Below are positions 1 through 6,911 of a DNA stretch of 12,808 nt, piece after piece (position 1 is the first letter of the stretch; each line of letters begins with the position of its first letter). The notes under the pieces are model-generated. The model searched no databases. It saw only the letters and a list, made by a program, of their open reading frames with translations, and had not been told where the DNA came from. Source of the DNA: Bacteroidales bacterium (GTDB taxonomy: Bacteria > Bacteroidota > Bacteroidia > Bacteroidales > WCHB1-69); the NCBI GenBank assembly GCA_031272415.1, contig JAISTU010000019.1, forward strand, positions 1-12,808, read 5' to 3'. Made by a program: the position numbers and the translations under genes.

Positions 1-43
1 AAAACGTTTAATTTATTTTTTTAAATTACAGTAAGAAATATAG

Positions 44-760
44 ATGAAAATAATAAAAAAATTAAGCCTATTGGCATTGATTGTAGTGTGTGTTGGTACA
101 ACACAAGCACAAAAAAGTAAGAAGAAAGTGCTTGAAACGGAAATGGACTCGGTGTCTTACGTTTTAGGGACTAAAATTGGTGAATTTTACTCTTCTCAAA
201 AAGATGTTACTTTCACTTTGGAGGCTTTGTTAGCCGGTGTTGAGGATGCTTTTAAACATCAAAATCTCAAAATCAGTCCTGCACATGGGGACTCTTTGAT
301 GCAAAATTTTGAAATGAAAATGAGAATGGCACAACAACAAAAAATGGATGAAGAAGCAGCCGTAAATATTGCTGCCGGTCAAAAAATTCTCGAAGCAAAC
401 AGAAAATTGAAAGACATCCATGAAACGGCAAGCGGATTGCAGTACCAAATCATTAAAGAAGGTACAGGCAAACAGCCTATTGCGACCGACAAAGTAAGAG
501 TTCATTATGTAGGAATGCTTTCGGATGGCACCATTTTTGACTCCTCCCGCAGTCGAGGACAAGACATCACTTTTGGGTTAAATCAAGTCATTCGTGGCTG
601 GACAGAAGGTTTACAATTGATGAAAGAGGGTGCTGTTTACAAATTTTGGATACCTGCCCATTTGGGCTATGGTAATCAATCGCAAGGCAATATTCCTCCC
701 GGCTCGTTGTTGATTTTTGAGGTCGAATTGTTTGAGGTAAATCCTTCGGCACAGCAATAG
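44..760 (+). CDS. Secreted FKBP-type peptidyl-prolyl cis-trans isomerase (FkpA/Mip-like)
   Basis: It should catalyse cis-trans isomerisation of X-Pro bonds in proteins outside the cytoplasm, acting as a periplasmic folding helper. Residues 1-22 form a signal peptide (KK, then a hydrophobic core, cleavage near TQA|QK). The Cys at 16 lacks a small residue before it, so I do not call a lipoprotein. Residues about 28-125 match the alpha-helical FKBP N-terminal dimerisation domain (DSVSYVLGTKIG near 36-46, then a Q/K-rich helix). Residues about 130-232 are the FKBP catalytic domain: VHYVGML at 153-159, FD at 165-166, VIRGW at 182-186, HLGYG at 206-210 and IPPG at 217-220. These cover the usual aromatic pocket and Asp. 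At 238 aa the length is normal for this class. Its stop is 4 bases before the M16 gene, so the two are probably co-transcribed. The upstream region is cut by the window edge. Confidence 0.95.
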   Translation: MKIIKKLSLLALIVVCVGTTQAQKSKKKVLETEMDSVSYVLGTKIGEFYSSQKDVTFTLEALLAGVEDAFKHQNLKISPAHGDSLMQNFEMKMRMAQQQKMDEEAAVNIAAGQKILEANRKLKDIHETASGLQYQIIKEGTGKQPIATDKVRVHYVGMLSDGTIFDSSRSRGQDITFGLNQVIRGWTEGLQLMKEGAVYKFWIPAHLGYGNQSQGNIPPGSLLIFEVELFEVNPSAQQ

Positions 761-764
761 TCTG

Positions 765-2003
765 ATGGTCAAATTTGAGCGTTATCAACTGCCCAACGGA
801 TTAACTGTCATTTTGCACAAAGATACAGCCACTCCGTTGGTGGCAGTCAATATTGCGTACAATGTAGGCTCGCGGGACGAAAATCCGCAGCATACAGGCA
901 TGGCGCATCTGTTTGAGCATTTGATGTTTGGTGGCTCTATCAATATTCCCAAATATGACACTCCTTTGGAAAATGCAGGTGGCGAAAATAACGCCTTCAC
1001 GACTACTGATATTACAGATTATTATCTCACTTTGCCGGCGCAAAATATTGAAACTGCATTGTGGCTGGAGTCCGACAGGATGAAATCGTTGGCATTTTCC
1101 AAAAAAAGTCTTAAAAATCAGAAAGATGTTGTTGTTGAGGAATTTAAACAGTCCTATCTCAATCAGCCTTACGGAGATGCTATGTTATTGCTCAAACCGC
1201 TTGCATATCAAGTACATCCATATCAATGGAACACTATTGGGAAAGAAATTTCACATATAGAAAAAACGACTATGGAGGATGTAAAAGCGTTTTTTGGCAC
1301 TTTTTATTGTCCTGCCAATGCCGTTTTGTCAATTGCGGGGAATTTTGATACAAAAAAAGTGAAATATTTGATTGAAAAATGGTTTTCAGACATTGCAGGA
1401 GGGACTTTGTATAACCGAAATTTACCGCAAGAGCCGCCACAAACAGCAGGTCGATTTGCCCACACAAGCAACAAAGTACCGGTAGATCGCCTTTTTAAAG
1501 CCTTTAAAATGTGCAAAAGGAACGATAAAGAATACTATTGTGTTGATTTACTGTCAGATATACTTTCCAATGGAAAATCTTCACGCTTGCAAAAAAATCT
1601 GATAATGGATAAGAAAATTTTCACCTCCGCAAGTACATATTTAACTGAAACTGTGGATGCAGGCTTGTTAATTTTTACGGGTAATCCGGCAGACGGCATC
1701 AGTTTGCAAGACGCAGATGCCGAATTAACAAAAGAATTAGACAAATTATCTTCGCAAATGGTAAGTGATTTTGAATTGGAAAAAGTAAAAAATAAAATGT
1801 ATACCATATTGTATTACAATGAGTTAAGCATACAAGACAAAGCCATGAATTTAGCCATTGCTCAAACATTTTCCGATGCCGAAGATATTAATCATGAATT
1901 TGAAAATTATCAATCCGTAACGCCCGAAAACATAACCCAACAAGCAGAAAAAGTGCTCAACCCCAATGTCTGTTCAACACTGTACTACAAAATTAGAGTG
2001 TAG
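765..2003 (+). CDS. M16 family zinc metallopeptidase (pitrilysin/processing-peptidase type)
   Basis: This is a zinc-dependent peptidase of the M16 clan. The inverted zinc motif HxxEH is present as HLFEH (residues 48-52), with the distal glutamate ligand probably E125 or E126 in DVVVEEF. The stretch GGENNAFTTTDITDYY (72-87) is the conserved M16 segment after the motif. The second half carries the M16 C-terminal domain, with the hallmark LLSDILSNGKSSRLQKNL. At 412 aa it is a single-unit M16 subunit. In Bacteroidota such subunits often come as an active/inactive pair, but no partner is seen here. No signal peptide is visible, so it appears cytoplasmic unless exported in another way. The ATG lies 4 bases after the FKBP stop, with no better upstream start. 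The stop codon is inside a heptanucleotide tandem repeat that supplies the last three codons (I-R-V). The biological substrate is unknown. Confidence 0.95.
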   Translation: MVKFERYQLPNGLTVILHKDTATPLVAVNIAYNVGSRDENPQHTGMAHLFEHLMFGGSINIPKYDTPLENAGGENNAFTTTDITDYYLTLPAQNIETALWLESDRMKSLAFSKKSLKNQKDVVVEEFKQSYLNQPYGDAMLLLKPLAYQVHPYQWNTIGKEISHIEKTTMEDVKAFFGTFYCPANAVLSIAGNFDTKKVKYLIEKWFSDIAGGTLYNRNLPQEPPQTAGRFAHTSNKVPVDRLFKAFKMCKRNDKEYYCVDLLSDILSNGKSSRLQKNLIMDKKIFTSASTYLTETVDAGLLIFTGNPADGISLQDADAELTKELDKLSSQMVSDFELEKVKNKMYTILYYNELSIQDKAMNLAIAQTFSDAEDINHEFENYQSVTPENITQQAEKVLNPNVCSTLYYKIRV

Positions 2004-2018
2004 AGTGCAGAGTGCAGA
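1995..2018 (+). repeat. Heptanucleotide tandem repeat (AGAGTGY x 3.4)
   Basis: Three consecutive heptamers, AGAGTGT-AGAGTGC-AGAGTGC, plus AGA run across the stop codon of the M16 gene and lead into a T8 run. The same heptamer style recurs at 6771-6791 (AGAGTGT-AGAGTGG-AGAGTTT), also followed by a T run, so it is a dispersed intergenic repeat in this genome. Confidence 0.75.
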
Positions 2019-2077
2019 TTTTTTTTCCCAAAAAACAATATTTTTTTTCAAATTTATTTTTCAATTAAAAAAAAGTG

Positions 2078-2085
2078 TAATTTTG
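2078..2085 (+). promoter_or_regulatory. Candidate -7 promoter element (TAnnTTTG) for tyrS
   Basis: TAATTTTG fits the Bacteroidota sigma-ABfr -7 consensus TAnnTTTG exactly and lies 26 bases before the tyrS ATG, which leaves a short leader. No clear TTG is seen at the usual -33 distance, so the call rests on the -7 box and its position. It would separate tyrS from the FKBP-M16 pair. Confidence 0.5.
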
Positions 2086-2110
2086 TATTTTTGATAAACG
2101 TTGTATAAAG

Positions 2111-3400
2111 ATGAATTTTGTAGAAGAATTACAATGGAGAGGAATGGTGCATGATATTATGCCCGGAACGTCCGAAATGCTTGAAAAAGAGAAAGTTTCA
2201 GCCTACGTTGGGATAGACCCTACGGCAAACTCTTTGCATATTGGACACTTAGCGGGCGTGATGATGCTTACTCATTTGCAAGCCTGTGGGCATAAGCCGA
2301 TAGCCCTTTTAGGCGGTGCAACGGGCATGATTGGAGACCCGTCCGGAAAATCTCAAGAAAGAAACTTGCTTTCAGAAGAAACCTTGAGATACAACGAAGG
2401 ACGGATTAAACAACAATTGGAGAAATTTTTGGATTTTTCACCCCAAAACCCCAATGCTGCCGTTTTGGTCAATAATTATGATTGGATGAGCCGTTTTTCA
2501 TTTTTATCATTCATTAGAGATATAGGTAAACATCTCACTGTCAATTACATGATGGCAAAAGATTCGGTAAAAAAACGGCTTTCCGGCGAGGGAGAAGGTA
2601 TGTCTTTTACAGAATTTTCTTATCAATTGGTGCAAGGATATGACTTTTATTATTTGTATCAAAATCACAATTGTAAATTGCAAATGGGAGGCTCTGATCA
2701 ATGGGGAAATATCACCACAGGAACAGAATTGATTAGAAGAAAGGCTGGTGGTGTGGCTTTTGCACTCACTTGTCCTTTGATTACCAAATCTGACGGTAGC
2801 AAATTCGGAAAAACTGAAAGCGGAAATATTTGGCTCGACCCACAAAAAACTTCTGCTTACGCTTTTTATCAATTTTGGCTGAATTGCTCGGACGAAGACG
2901 CAAAAAAATACATCAAAATATTTACGCTTTTATCACAGAAAGAAATAGAAATACTTGAAAATCAGCATAATGCAGAGCCTCATTTAAGAATTTTGCAAAA
3001 AGAATTAGCCAAAGATTTGACCATCAGAGTACATTCACTTTCGGATTATGAGGCTGCCATTTCTGCAAGTGAAATTTTGTTTGGAAAAGGGACTGCCGAA
3101 AGTTTATCAGCCTTGTCGGAAGAGATGTTTTTGTCTGTTTTTGAGGGAGTTCCGCACTTTACCATTGAGCGTCAAAAATTAGAAAACGGCATCGAATTGA
3201 TTGCTTTGTTGAGTGATGAAACATCTATTTTTGAATCAAAAAGCGAAATCCGTAGAATGTTGAAAGACAATGGATTATCAGTTAATAAACAAAAAATAGC
3301 AGAAAATATAGTCATAAATAGCCATTTTTTAATCAATAATCGACATTTATTGGTACAAAAGGGCAAAAAAAATTATTTTGTAATTTCAGTTAAAGATTAA
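2111..3400 (+). CDS. tyrS: Tyrosine--tRNA ligase
   Basis: This cytoplasmic class I aminoacyl-tRNA synthetase charges tRNA-Tyr with tyrosine. The Rossmann catalytic domain has the HIGH signature at residues 43-46, the tyrosine-binding segment YVGIDPTANSLHIGH, the GGATGMIGDPSGK block at 68-80, and QMGGSDQWGNI at 191-201. The KMSKS-equivalent loop is KFGKT (231-235), the usual bacterial TyrRS form. Residues about 376-425 are the C-terminal S4-like RNA-binding domain (RRMLKDNGLSVN). The length of 429 aa is typical. A -7 promoter motif lies just upstream. The next gene starts 14 bases after its stop, so read-through into the outer-membrane gene is likely. Confidence 0.98.
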   Translation: MNFVEELQWRGMVHDIMPGTSEMLEKEKVSAYVGIDPTANSLHIGHLAGVMMLTHLQACGHKPIALLGGATGMIGDPSGKSQERNLLSEETLRYNEGRIKQQLEKFLDFSPQNPNAAVLVNNYDWMSRFSFLSFIRDIGKHLTVNYMMAKDSVKKRLSGEGEGMSFTEFSYQLVQGYDFYYLYQNHNCKLQMGGSDQWGNITTGTELIRRKAGGVAFALTCPLITKSDGSKFGKTESGNIWLDPQKTSAYAFYQFWLNCSDEDAKKYIKIFTLLSQKEIEILENQHNAEPHLRILQKELAKDLTIRVHSLSDYEAAISASEILFGKGTAESLSALSEEMFLSVFEGVPHFTIERQKLENGIELIALLSDETSIFESKSEIRRMLKDNGLSVNKQKIAENIVINSHFLINNRHLLVQKGKKNYFVISVKD

Positions 3401-3414
3401 AACATATAAGTAAG

Positions 3415-4293
3415 ATGAAAAGTATAGCATTATTAGTTGTAATATGTATGTTGGCGGGATTGCCTGCGGTGAACGCATTGGACTATCAATTGTATAAAAA
3501 GCCGCCCCAAAAAGGGTCTGTTTCATGTGTCAAAGGGACAAGATATGTGCATGAAGGTGCCCGTCCGATGATGCCCAGTCACGGCGGACGTGAAAGAATG
3601 GCACAAGGCATTGAAGGTAAGAAAGTTACATTCGGCTTTGATATTGGGGCAGGTGTAAGTATGTTGGATGCAGCCTCGCGTGAAAAAGCACCTTTTGGAG
3701 GCAAATTCAATGTTTTTGTATATGGATTGTTGCCTCATACGAAGACATTTGCCATCGGTTTTGAAGGCGGTGCAATTCTTATGTTTGCCAATTCACAAAA
3801 ATTCAGAGAAACGTTAGTCGCCACAGGTAGAGATAGAACTCCTACTGTAAATCAATCAGTTATGGGGTCTGTAGGTGATTGGCTAATACCTACTGCACAA
3901 ATCAGTTTTATGGGTAATTTTCATCCGTTGCAGCGGTTTAATGTGCAAGTGAAGGTAAATATTGGCGGTGCGTTGGCGATAGTTCCCCGCTACAATGCCG
4001 ATTATGTTATAGAAAATATGCTTTCTGACGGCTCGTATGAGTTAGTGAGAACAAAATATAGATATGAAACGGGCATGCGTCCGGGCATTTCGGCTACTAT
4101 TGGGACAAAAATGCTTTATGCATTAGGTGCTCACTCCGAATTTGGAGCCGGAATTGATTGGACATATATCAGATTTAATTACACAAAAATGCAAATGTTG
4201 CCCTTGTCGGAAGCCAATACGCCTACCGTTACAAGCGTGCTTTCTCAATTTGGATTTTTGGATTTACACATAGGTTTTGCCTTTAATTTTTAA
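3415..4293 (+). CDS. Predicted outer-membrane beta-barrel protein, family not recognised
   Basis: Function is unknown. Residues 1-21 form a signal peptide with probable cleavage at VNA|LDY. Residues 25-65 are polar, basic and probably unstructured. From about residue 68 the chain alternates hydrophobic and polar residues in strand-sized blocks rich in Gly and aromatics (VTFGFDIGAGVSM, FNVFVYGLL, FAIGFEGGAILMF, AQISFMGNF, FNVQVKVNIGGAL). It ends in LHIGFAFNF with a terminal Phe, the typical outer-membrane barrel assembly signal. About 8-10 strands would fit 292 aa. It follows tyrS by 14 bases and precedes pruA by 32, so it probably shares their transcript, but neither neighbour suggests a function. 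A small porin-like or structural barrel is the best description. Confidence 0.75.
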   Translation: MKSIALLVVICMLAGLPAVNALDYQLYKKPPQKGSVSCVKGTRYVHEGARPMMPSHGGRERMAQGIEGKKVTFGFDIGAGVSMLDAASREKAPFGGKFNVFVYGLLPHTKTFAIGFEGGAILMFANSQKFRETLVATGRDRTPTVNQSVMGSVGDWLIPTAQISFMGNFHPLQRFNVQVKVNIGGALAIVPRYNADYVIENMLSDGSYELVRTKYRYETGMRPGISATIGTKMLYALGAHSEFGAGIDWTYIRFNYTKMQMLPLSEANTPTVTSVLSQFGFLDLHIGFAFNF

Positions 4294-4325
4294 TAAAAAA
4301 ATATAGATAAATAAATCATTCTTAT

Positions 4326-5954
4326 ATGAATAACGCAGTTTTTAAATTTAGAGAACCAAAGAATGAACCCGTTAAGCAATATGCAAAGGGTTCCATTGAG
4401 AGAAAACTTTTAGAAGAAGAGTTAAACCGTCAGTACAATATGCAGGTAGAAATACCACTGATTATTGGCGGACAGGAAATCAAAACAGGTCAGTTGGGGA
4501 AAGTAGTAATGCCTACCGAACATAAGCATGTTTTGGCGACCTATCACAAATGTACGGAAAAAGAGGTTAAAATGGCTATCAAAGCCGCCATGACCGCCCG
4601 TCAACAATGGGCTGAAATGCCGTGGATAGACCGTTGCAGCATTATTATGCGTGCCGCTGAACTGTTTGCGACTAAATACCGTTACGTATTGAACGCCGCA
4701 TGCATGCTCGGACAAGCAAAAAATGCGTTTCAGGCTGAAATAGACTCGGCTTGTGAATCCATTGATTTTATGCGATTTAACCCCTATTTTGCTGCACAAA
4801 TTTATGAGGAACAGCCTCTCTCTTGCGAAGGTTGCATTAACCGCATGGAGTACCGTCCTATGGAAGGTTTTGTGTACACAATAACTCCTTTCAATTTTAC
4901 GGCTATTGCGGTCAATTTGAATATCAGTCCTGTACTGATGGGCAATGTTACGGTTTGGAAACCTGCTACAACTTCTTTATTGTCAAGTTATTATGCAATG
5001 AAGATATTACAAGAAGCGGGCGTTCCGGACGGAGTTATTAACTTTTTACCGGGTTCAGGCTCTGTCATTAGCAATGTTGTGTTGAAAGACCCCGATTTTG
5101 GCGGTATCCATTTTACCGGCTCAACAGAAGTTTTTAATAATTTTTGGGCAACAGTCGGCAAAAATATCAACCGTTACAAAACATATCCCAAATTGGTAGG
5201 CGAAACAGGAGGCAAAGATTTTGTTTTTGTACATAGTTCTGCCGAACCAAAAGAAGTCGCAACTGCCATCGTAAGAGGTGCTTTTGAATTTCAGGGACAA
5301 AAATGTTCGGCAGCATCAAGAGCCTATATTCCTGCCTCTTTATGGAAAGAGACTAAAGAATTGATGCTCAATATGTTAAAAGAAATCAAAATGGGTGATG
5401 TTCGCGACTTTTCCAACTTTGTAAATGCAGTCATTGATGAGGCTTCATTTGATAATATTGAAGGATATATCAAACGTGCCAAAGCAAGTTCGGATGCAGA
5501 AATTATTGCAGGAGGAAAATGCGATAAATCAGTAGGTTACTTTATTGAGCCGACCATTATTCTTGCCAAAACACCCGATTATGAATCCCTCAAAGAAGAA
5601 ATATTCGGACCTGTGATGACCATTTTTGTTTATGAGGATAAAGATTACGAAAAAACACTCAAATTGTGCGATAAAACATCACCTTACGCACTGACAGGGT
5701 CAATTTTGTCTCATGATAGATATGCCACTTTGGTTGCGGAAAAATATCTTCGCTTTGCAGCCGGCAATTTCTATATCAACGACAAACCCACAGGAGCAGT
5801 GGTAGGACAACAGCCCTTTGGCGGCGCCAGAGCATCAGGCACCAACGATAAAGCAGGCTCATTTTTGAACCTCATTCGCTGGACATCGCCACGTGCTATC
5901 AAAGAAACACTTGTGCCTCCAACTGATTACAAATATCCTTTCTTAGAAAAATAG
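4326..5954 (+). CDS. pruA: L-glutamate gamma-semialdehyde dehydrogenase (1-pyrroline-5-carboxylate dehydrogenase)
   Basis: It oxidises L-glutamate gamma-semialdehyde (from pyrroline-5-carboxylate) to glutamate using NAD+, the second step of proline breakdown, in the cytoplasm. The full ALDH fold is present: oxyanion Asn in TPFNF (N190), substrate/cofactor segment VTVWKPA (208-214), HFTGST (262-267), general base Glu in VGETGGKD (E293), nucleophile Cys in GQKCSA (C327), EEIFGPV near the end of the catalytic domain, and PFGGARASGTNDKAGS near the C-terminus. The GETGGKD form, the 542-aa length and the N-terminal extension fit the stand-alone PruA/ALDH4 type rather than the PutA fusion. No proline dehydrogenase gene is in the window. 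The neighbours are an outer-membrane protein and a lipoprotein, so the grouping looks positional rather than metabolic. Confidence 0.96.
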   Translation: MNNAVFKFREPKNEPVKQYAKGSIERKLLEEELNRQYNMQVEIPLIIGGQEIKTGQLGKVVMPTEHKHVLATYHKCTEKEVKMAIKAAMTARQQWAEMPWIDRCSIIMRAAELFATKYRYVLNAACMLGQAKNAFQAEIDSACESIDFMRFNPYFAAQIYEEQPLSCEGCINRMEYRPMEGFVYTITPFNFTAIAVNLNISPVLMGNVTVWKPATTSLLSSYYAMKILQEAGVPDGVINFLPGSGSVISNVVLKDPDFGGIHFTGSTEVFNNFWATVGKNINRYKTYPKLVGETGGKDFVFVHSSAEPKEVATAIVRGAFEFQGQKCSAASRAYIPASLWKETKELMLNMLKEIKMGDVRDFSNFVNAVIDEASFDNIEGYIKRAKASSDAEIIAGGKCDKSVGYFIEPTIILAKTPDYESLKEEIFGPVMTIFVYEDKDYEKTLKLCDKTSPYALTGSILSHDRYATLVAEKYLRFAAGNFYINDKPTGAVVGQQPFGGARASGTNDKAGSFLNLIRWTSPRAIKETLVPPTDYKYPFLEK

Positions 5955-5996
5955 ATAGATATTTCTTTGTATGTAACTTAAAAAATTGATAATAAA

Positions 5997-6425
5997 ATGA
6001 GTAAAGCAAGTAAATTAACCATAGCATGTGTTGCAACCTTATTAGGTATCTTGGCATTGAGTTGTAATAAATACGATAAAATGTCCATATTGGGCAGTTA
6101 TGAAATTGACCGTAAAGCCATTCTTAATTTAGATGTTGATTCATCAAAAGAAGTTTTACAGTTTAATTCAGGCTCTGACCAGACGTATGTAGAATCCGGT
6201 TTTACCAGAAAAGGCAATTTGGATACGTGGAGAGTAACAGGCAATTTTGAGCGGAAAAATAACAAAATTACCTTTTCCAACCGTGTTAAAACAACCAATG
6301 CCGACGAAAGAAAAGAGGCGGATGTTACCTATAAATATCGTTTAGAAGACAATAAACTGATACTTATCGGTACCGGCGAAGGCTATCCTAATGACGAAAA
6401 AGTCTATACAAAAAAGACTTCCTAA
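5997..6425 (+). CDS. Small lipoprotein, possibly lipocalin-like
   Basis: The first 22 residues are a basic-then-hydrophobic signal ending in LALSC, with Cys 23 as the likely lipidated residue. The match to the strict lipobox is loose, but it is acceptable for Bacteroidota. The mature part of about 120 aa starts with ILGSYEID, reminiscent of the first strand of lipocalin-like domains (usually GxW). It then alternates beta-strand-like segments (EVLQFNS, TWRVTGNFERKNNKITFSN, VTYKYRLEDNKLILIGTG). A small beta-barrel on the membrane surface is inferred, and the ligand is unknown. It follows pruA by 42 bases and is the last gene before a strong terminator, so it is probably the end of the tyrS-to-lipoprotein transcript. 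Confidence 0.75.
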   Translation: MSKASKLTIACVATLLGILALSCNKYDKMSILGSYEIDRKAILNLDVDSSKEVLQFNSGSDQTYVESGFTRKGNLDTWRVTGNFERKNNKITFSNRVKTTNADERKEADVTYKYRLEDNKLILIGTGEGYPNDEKVYTKKTS

Positions 6426-6460
6426 GGATTGCATTAATTAAATTTAAGTTGAATTTTTTT

Positions 6461-6499
6461 GGGGAGAGTGCTTTTTCAGCGGAGTTACTCTCCCTTTTT
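6461..6499 (+). terminator. Intrinsic terminator closing the plus-strand unit
   Basis: GGGAGAGT (6462-6469) pairs perfectly with ACTCTCCC (6487-6494). The G at 6461 can wobble-pair with the T at 6495, the loop is 17 bases, and T5 follows at 6495-6499. It lies 36 bases past the lipoprotein stop. Confidence 0.85.
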
Positions 6500-6540
6500 G
6501 TGTCTCTAAAAATAACCCCAAAAGTAAAAGGGTGCAGGAA

Positions 6541-6567
6541 AATGGAGAATGAGAAGTTTTTTTGCAT
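6541..6567 (+). repeat. Left flanking direct repeat (GGAGAATGAGAA-T7-GCATT)
   Basis: A purine-rich heptad-like stretch leads into GTTTTTTTGCATT. The same ending occurs at 6788-6800, after GTGGAGAG, in the same orientation. The two copies bracket the inverted repeat at 6628-6765. Confidence 0.55.
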
Positions 6568-6627
6568 TGTCTGAACTGTGATTTAGAATGATTTGTATGA
6601 TTTTCAAGATTTTTTTATAAAACTATC

Positions 6628-6765
6628 AAAACCCTTATTTATAAAAGCACCCTTAGTAGCCCAAAAAATACCTCCCCATTACCCTTATTTTATTGTTAAT
6701 AAGAGAATAAGGGAAATTAACAGAAAAATCCTTGCTACTAAGGGAACATTGATAAATAAGGTTTT
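6628..6765. repeat. 138-base nested inverted repeat (MITE-like or REP-like)
   Basis: Three helices are nested. AAAACC-(C)-TTATTTAT (6628-6642) pairs with 6752-6765 (14 bp, one bulged C). CCCTTAGTAGC (6650-6660) pairs perfectly with GCTACTAAGGG (6734-6744). CCCTTATT (6682-6689) pairs with AATAAGGG (6706-6713) and is capped by TTATT-GTT-AATAA. The two outer helices are separated by a symmetric 7x7 internal loop. CCCTTATT also occurs within the outer left arm, so the element reuses one unit. There is no coding capacity for a transposase. Confidence 0.7.
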
Positions 6766-6770
6766 TTTTC

Positions 6771-6802
6771 AGAGTGTAGAGTGGAGAGTTTTTTTGCATT
6801 TT
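6771..6802 (+). repeat. Heptamer repeat and right flanking direct repeat
   Basis: AGAGTGT-AGAGTGG-AGAGTTT (6771-6791) matches the heptamer array at the end of the M16 gene. Its tail, GAG plus T7 plus GCATT, matches the left direct repeat at 6541-6567. Confidence 0.55.
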
Positions 6803-6866
6803 GAGATAAAAATGTTCTAAAAATAGACAAAAAAACTGTCAATTTAATTTTTCTAATAATAATAAA

Positions 6867-6898
6867 ACGTCAGAGCAACAAATATATTGCCCTGACGT
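6867..6898 (-). terminator. Terminator hairpin downstream of the 429-aa secreted protein gene
   Basis: ACGTCAG (6867-6873) pairs with CTGACGT (6892-6898) and GCAA (6875-6878) pairs with TTGC (6887-6890), with one mismatch between the helices and an 8-base loop. On the minus strand it follows the stop at 6912 by 13 bases and runs into TTTTATTATTATT, as expected of an intrinsic terminator. An almost identical copy lies at 8263-8294. Confidence 0.75.
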
Positions 6899-6911
6899 AA
6901 ATTTTTACATT

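Larger units (their letters stand above)
6500..6866. other. Intergenic stretch between convergent units, no credible gene
   Basis: The stretch contains a direct repeat (6541-6567 and 6778-6802), a nested inverted repeat (6628-6765) and heptamer repeats. A 75-codon open frame at 6593-6820 runs straight through the inverted repeat and is not accepted as a gene. I see no promoter or RNA gene here. Confidence 0.7.

Noticed and set aside
1..43. Promoter for the FKBP gene
   Set aside because: No TAnnTTTG box is visible in the 43 bases available; the promoter may be beyond the left edge.
6593..6820. 75-codon plus-strand open frame in the convergent gap
   Set aside because: It is translated directly from both arms of the nested inverted repeat and from the heptamer repeat, has no promoter and has no protein-like composition.
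6867..6898. Repeated hairpins considered as integron attC sites
   Set aside because: The genes and hairpins are in cassette-like order, but the hairpins lack the RYYYAAC/GTTRRRY core sites, are only 32 bases, and run into T-rich DNA as terminators do.
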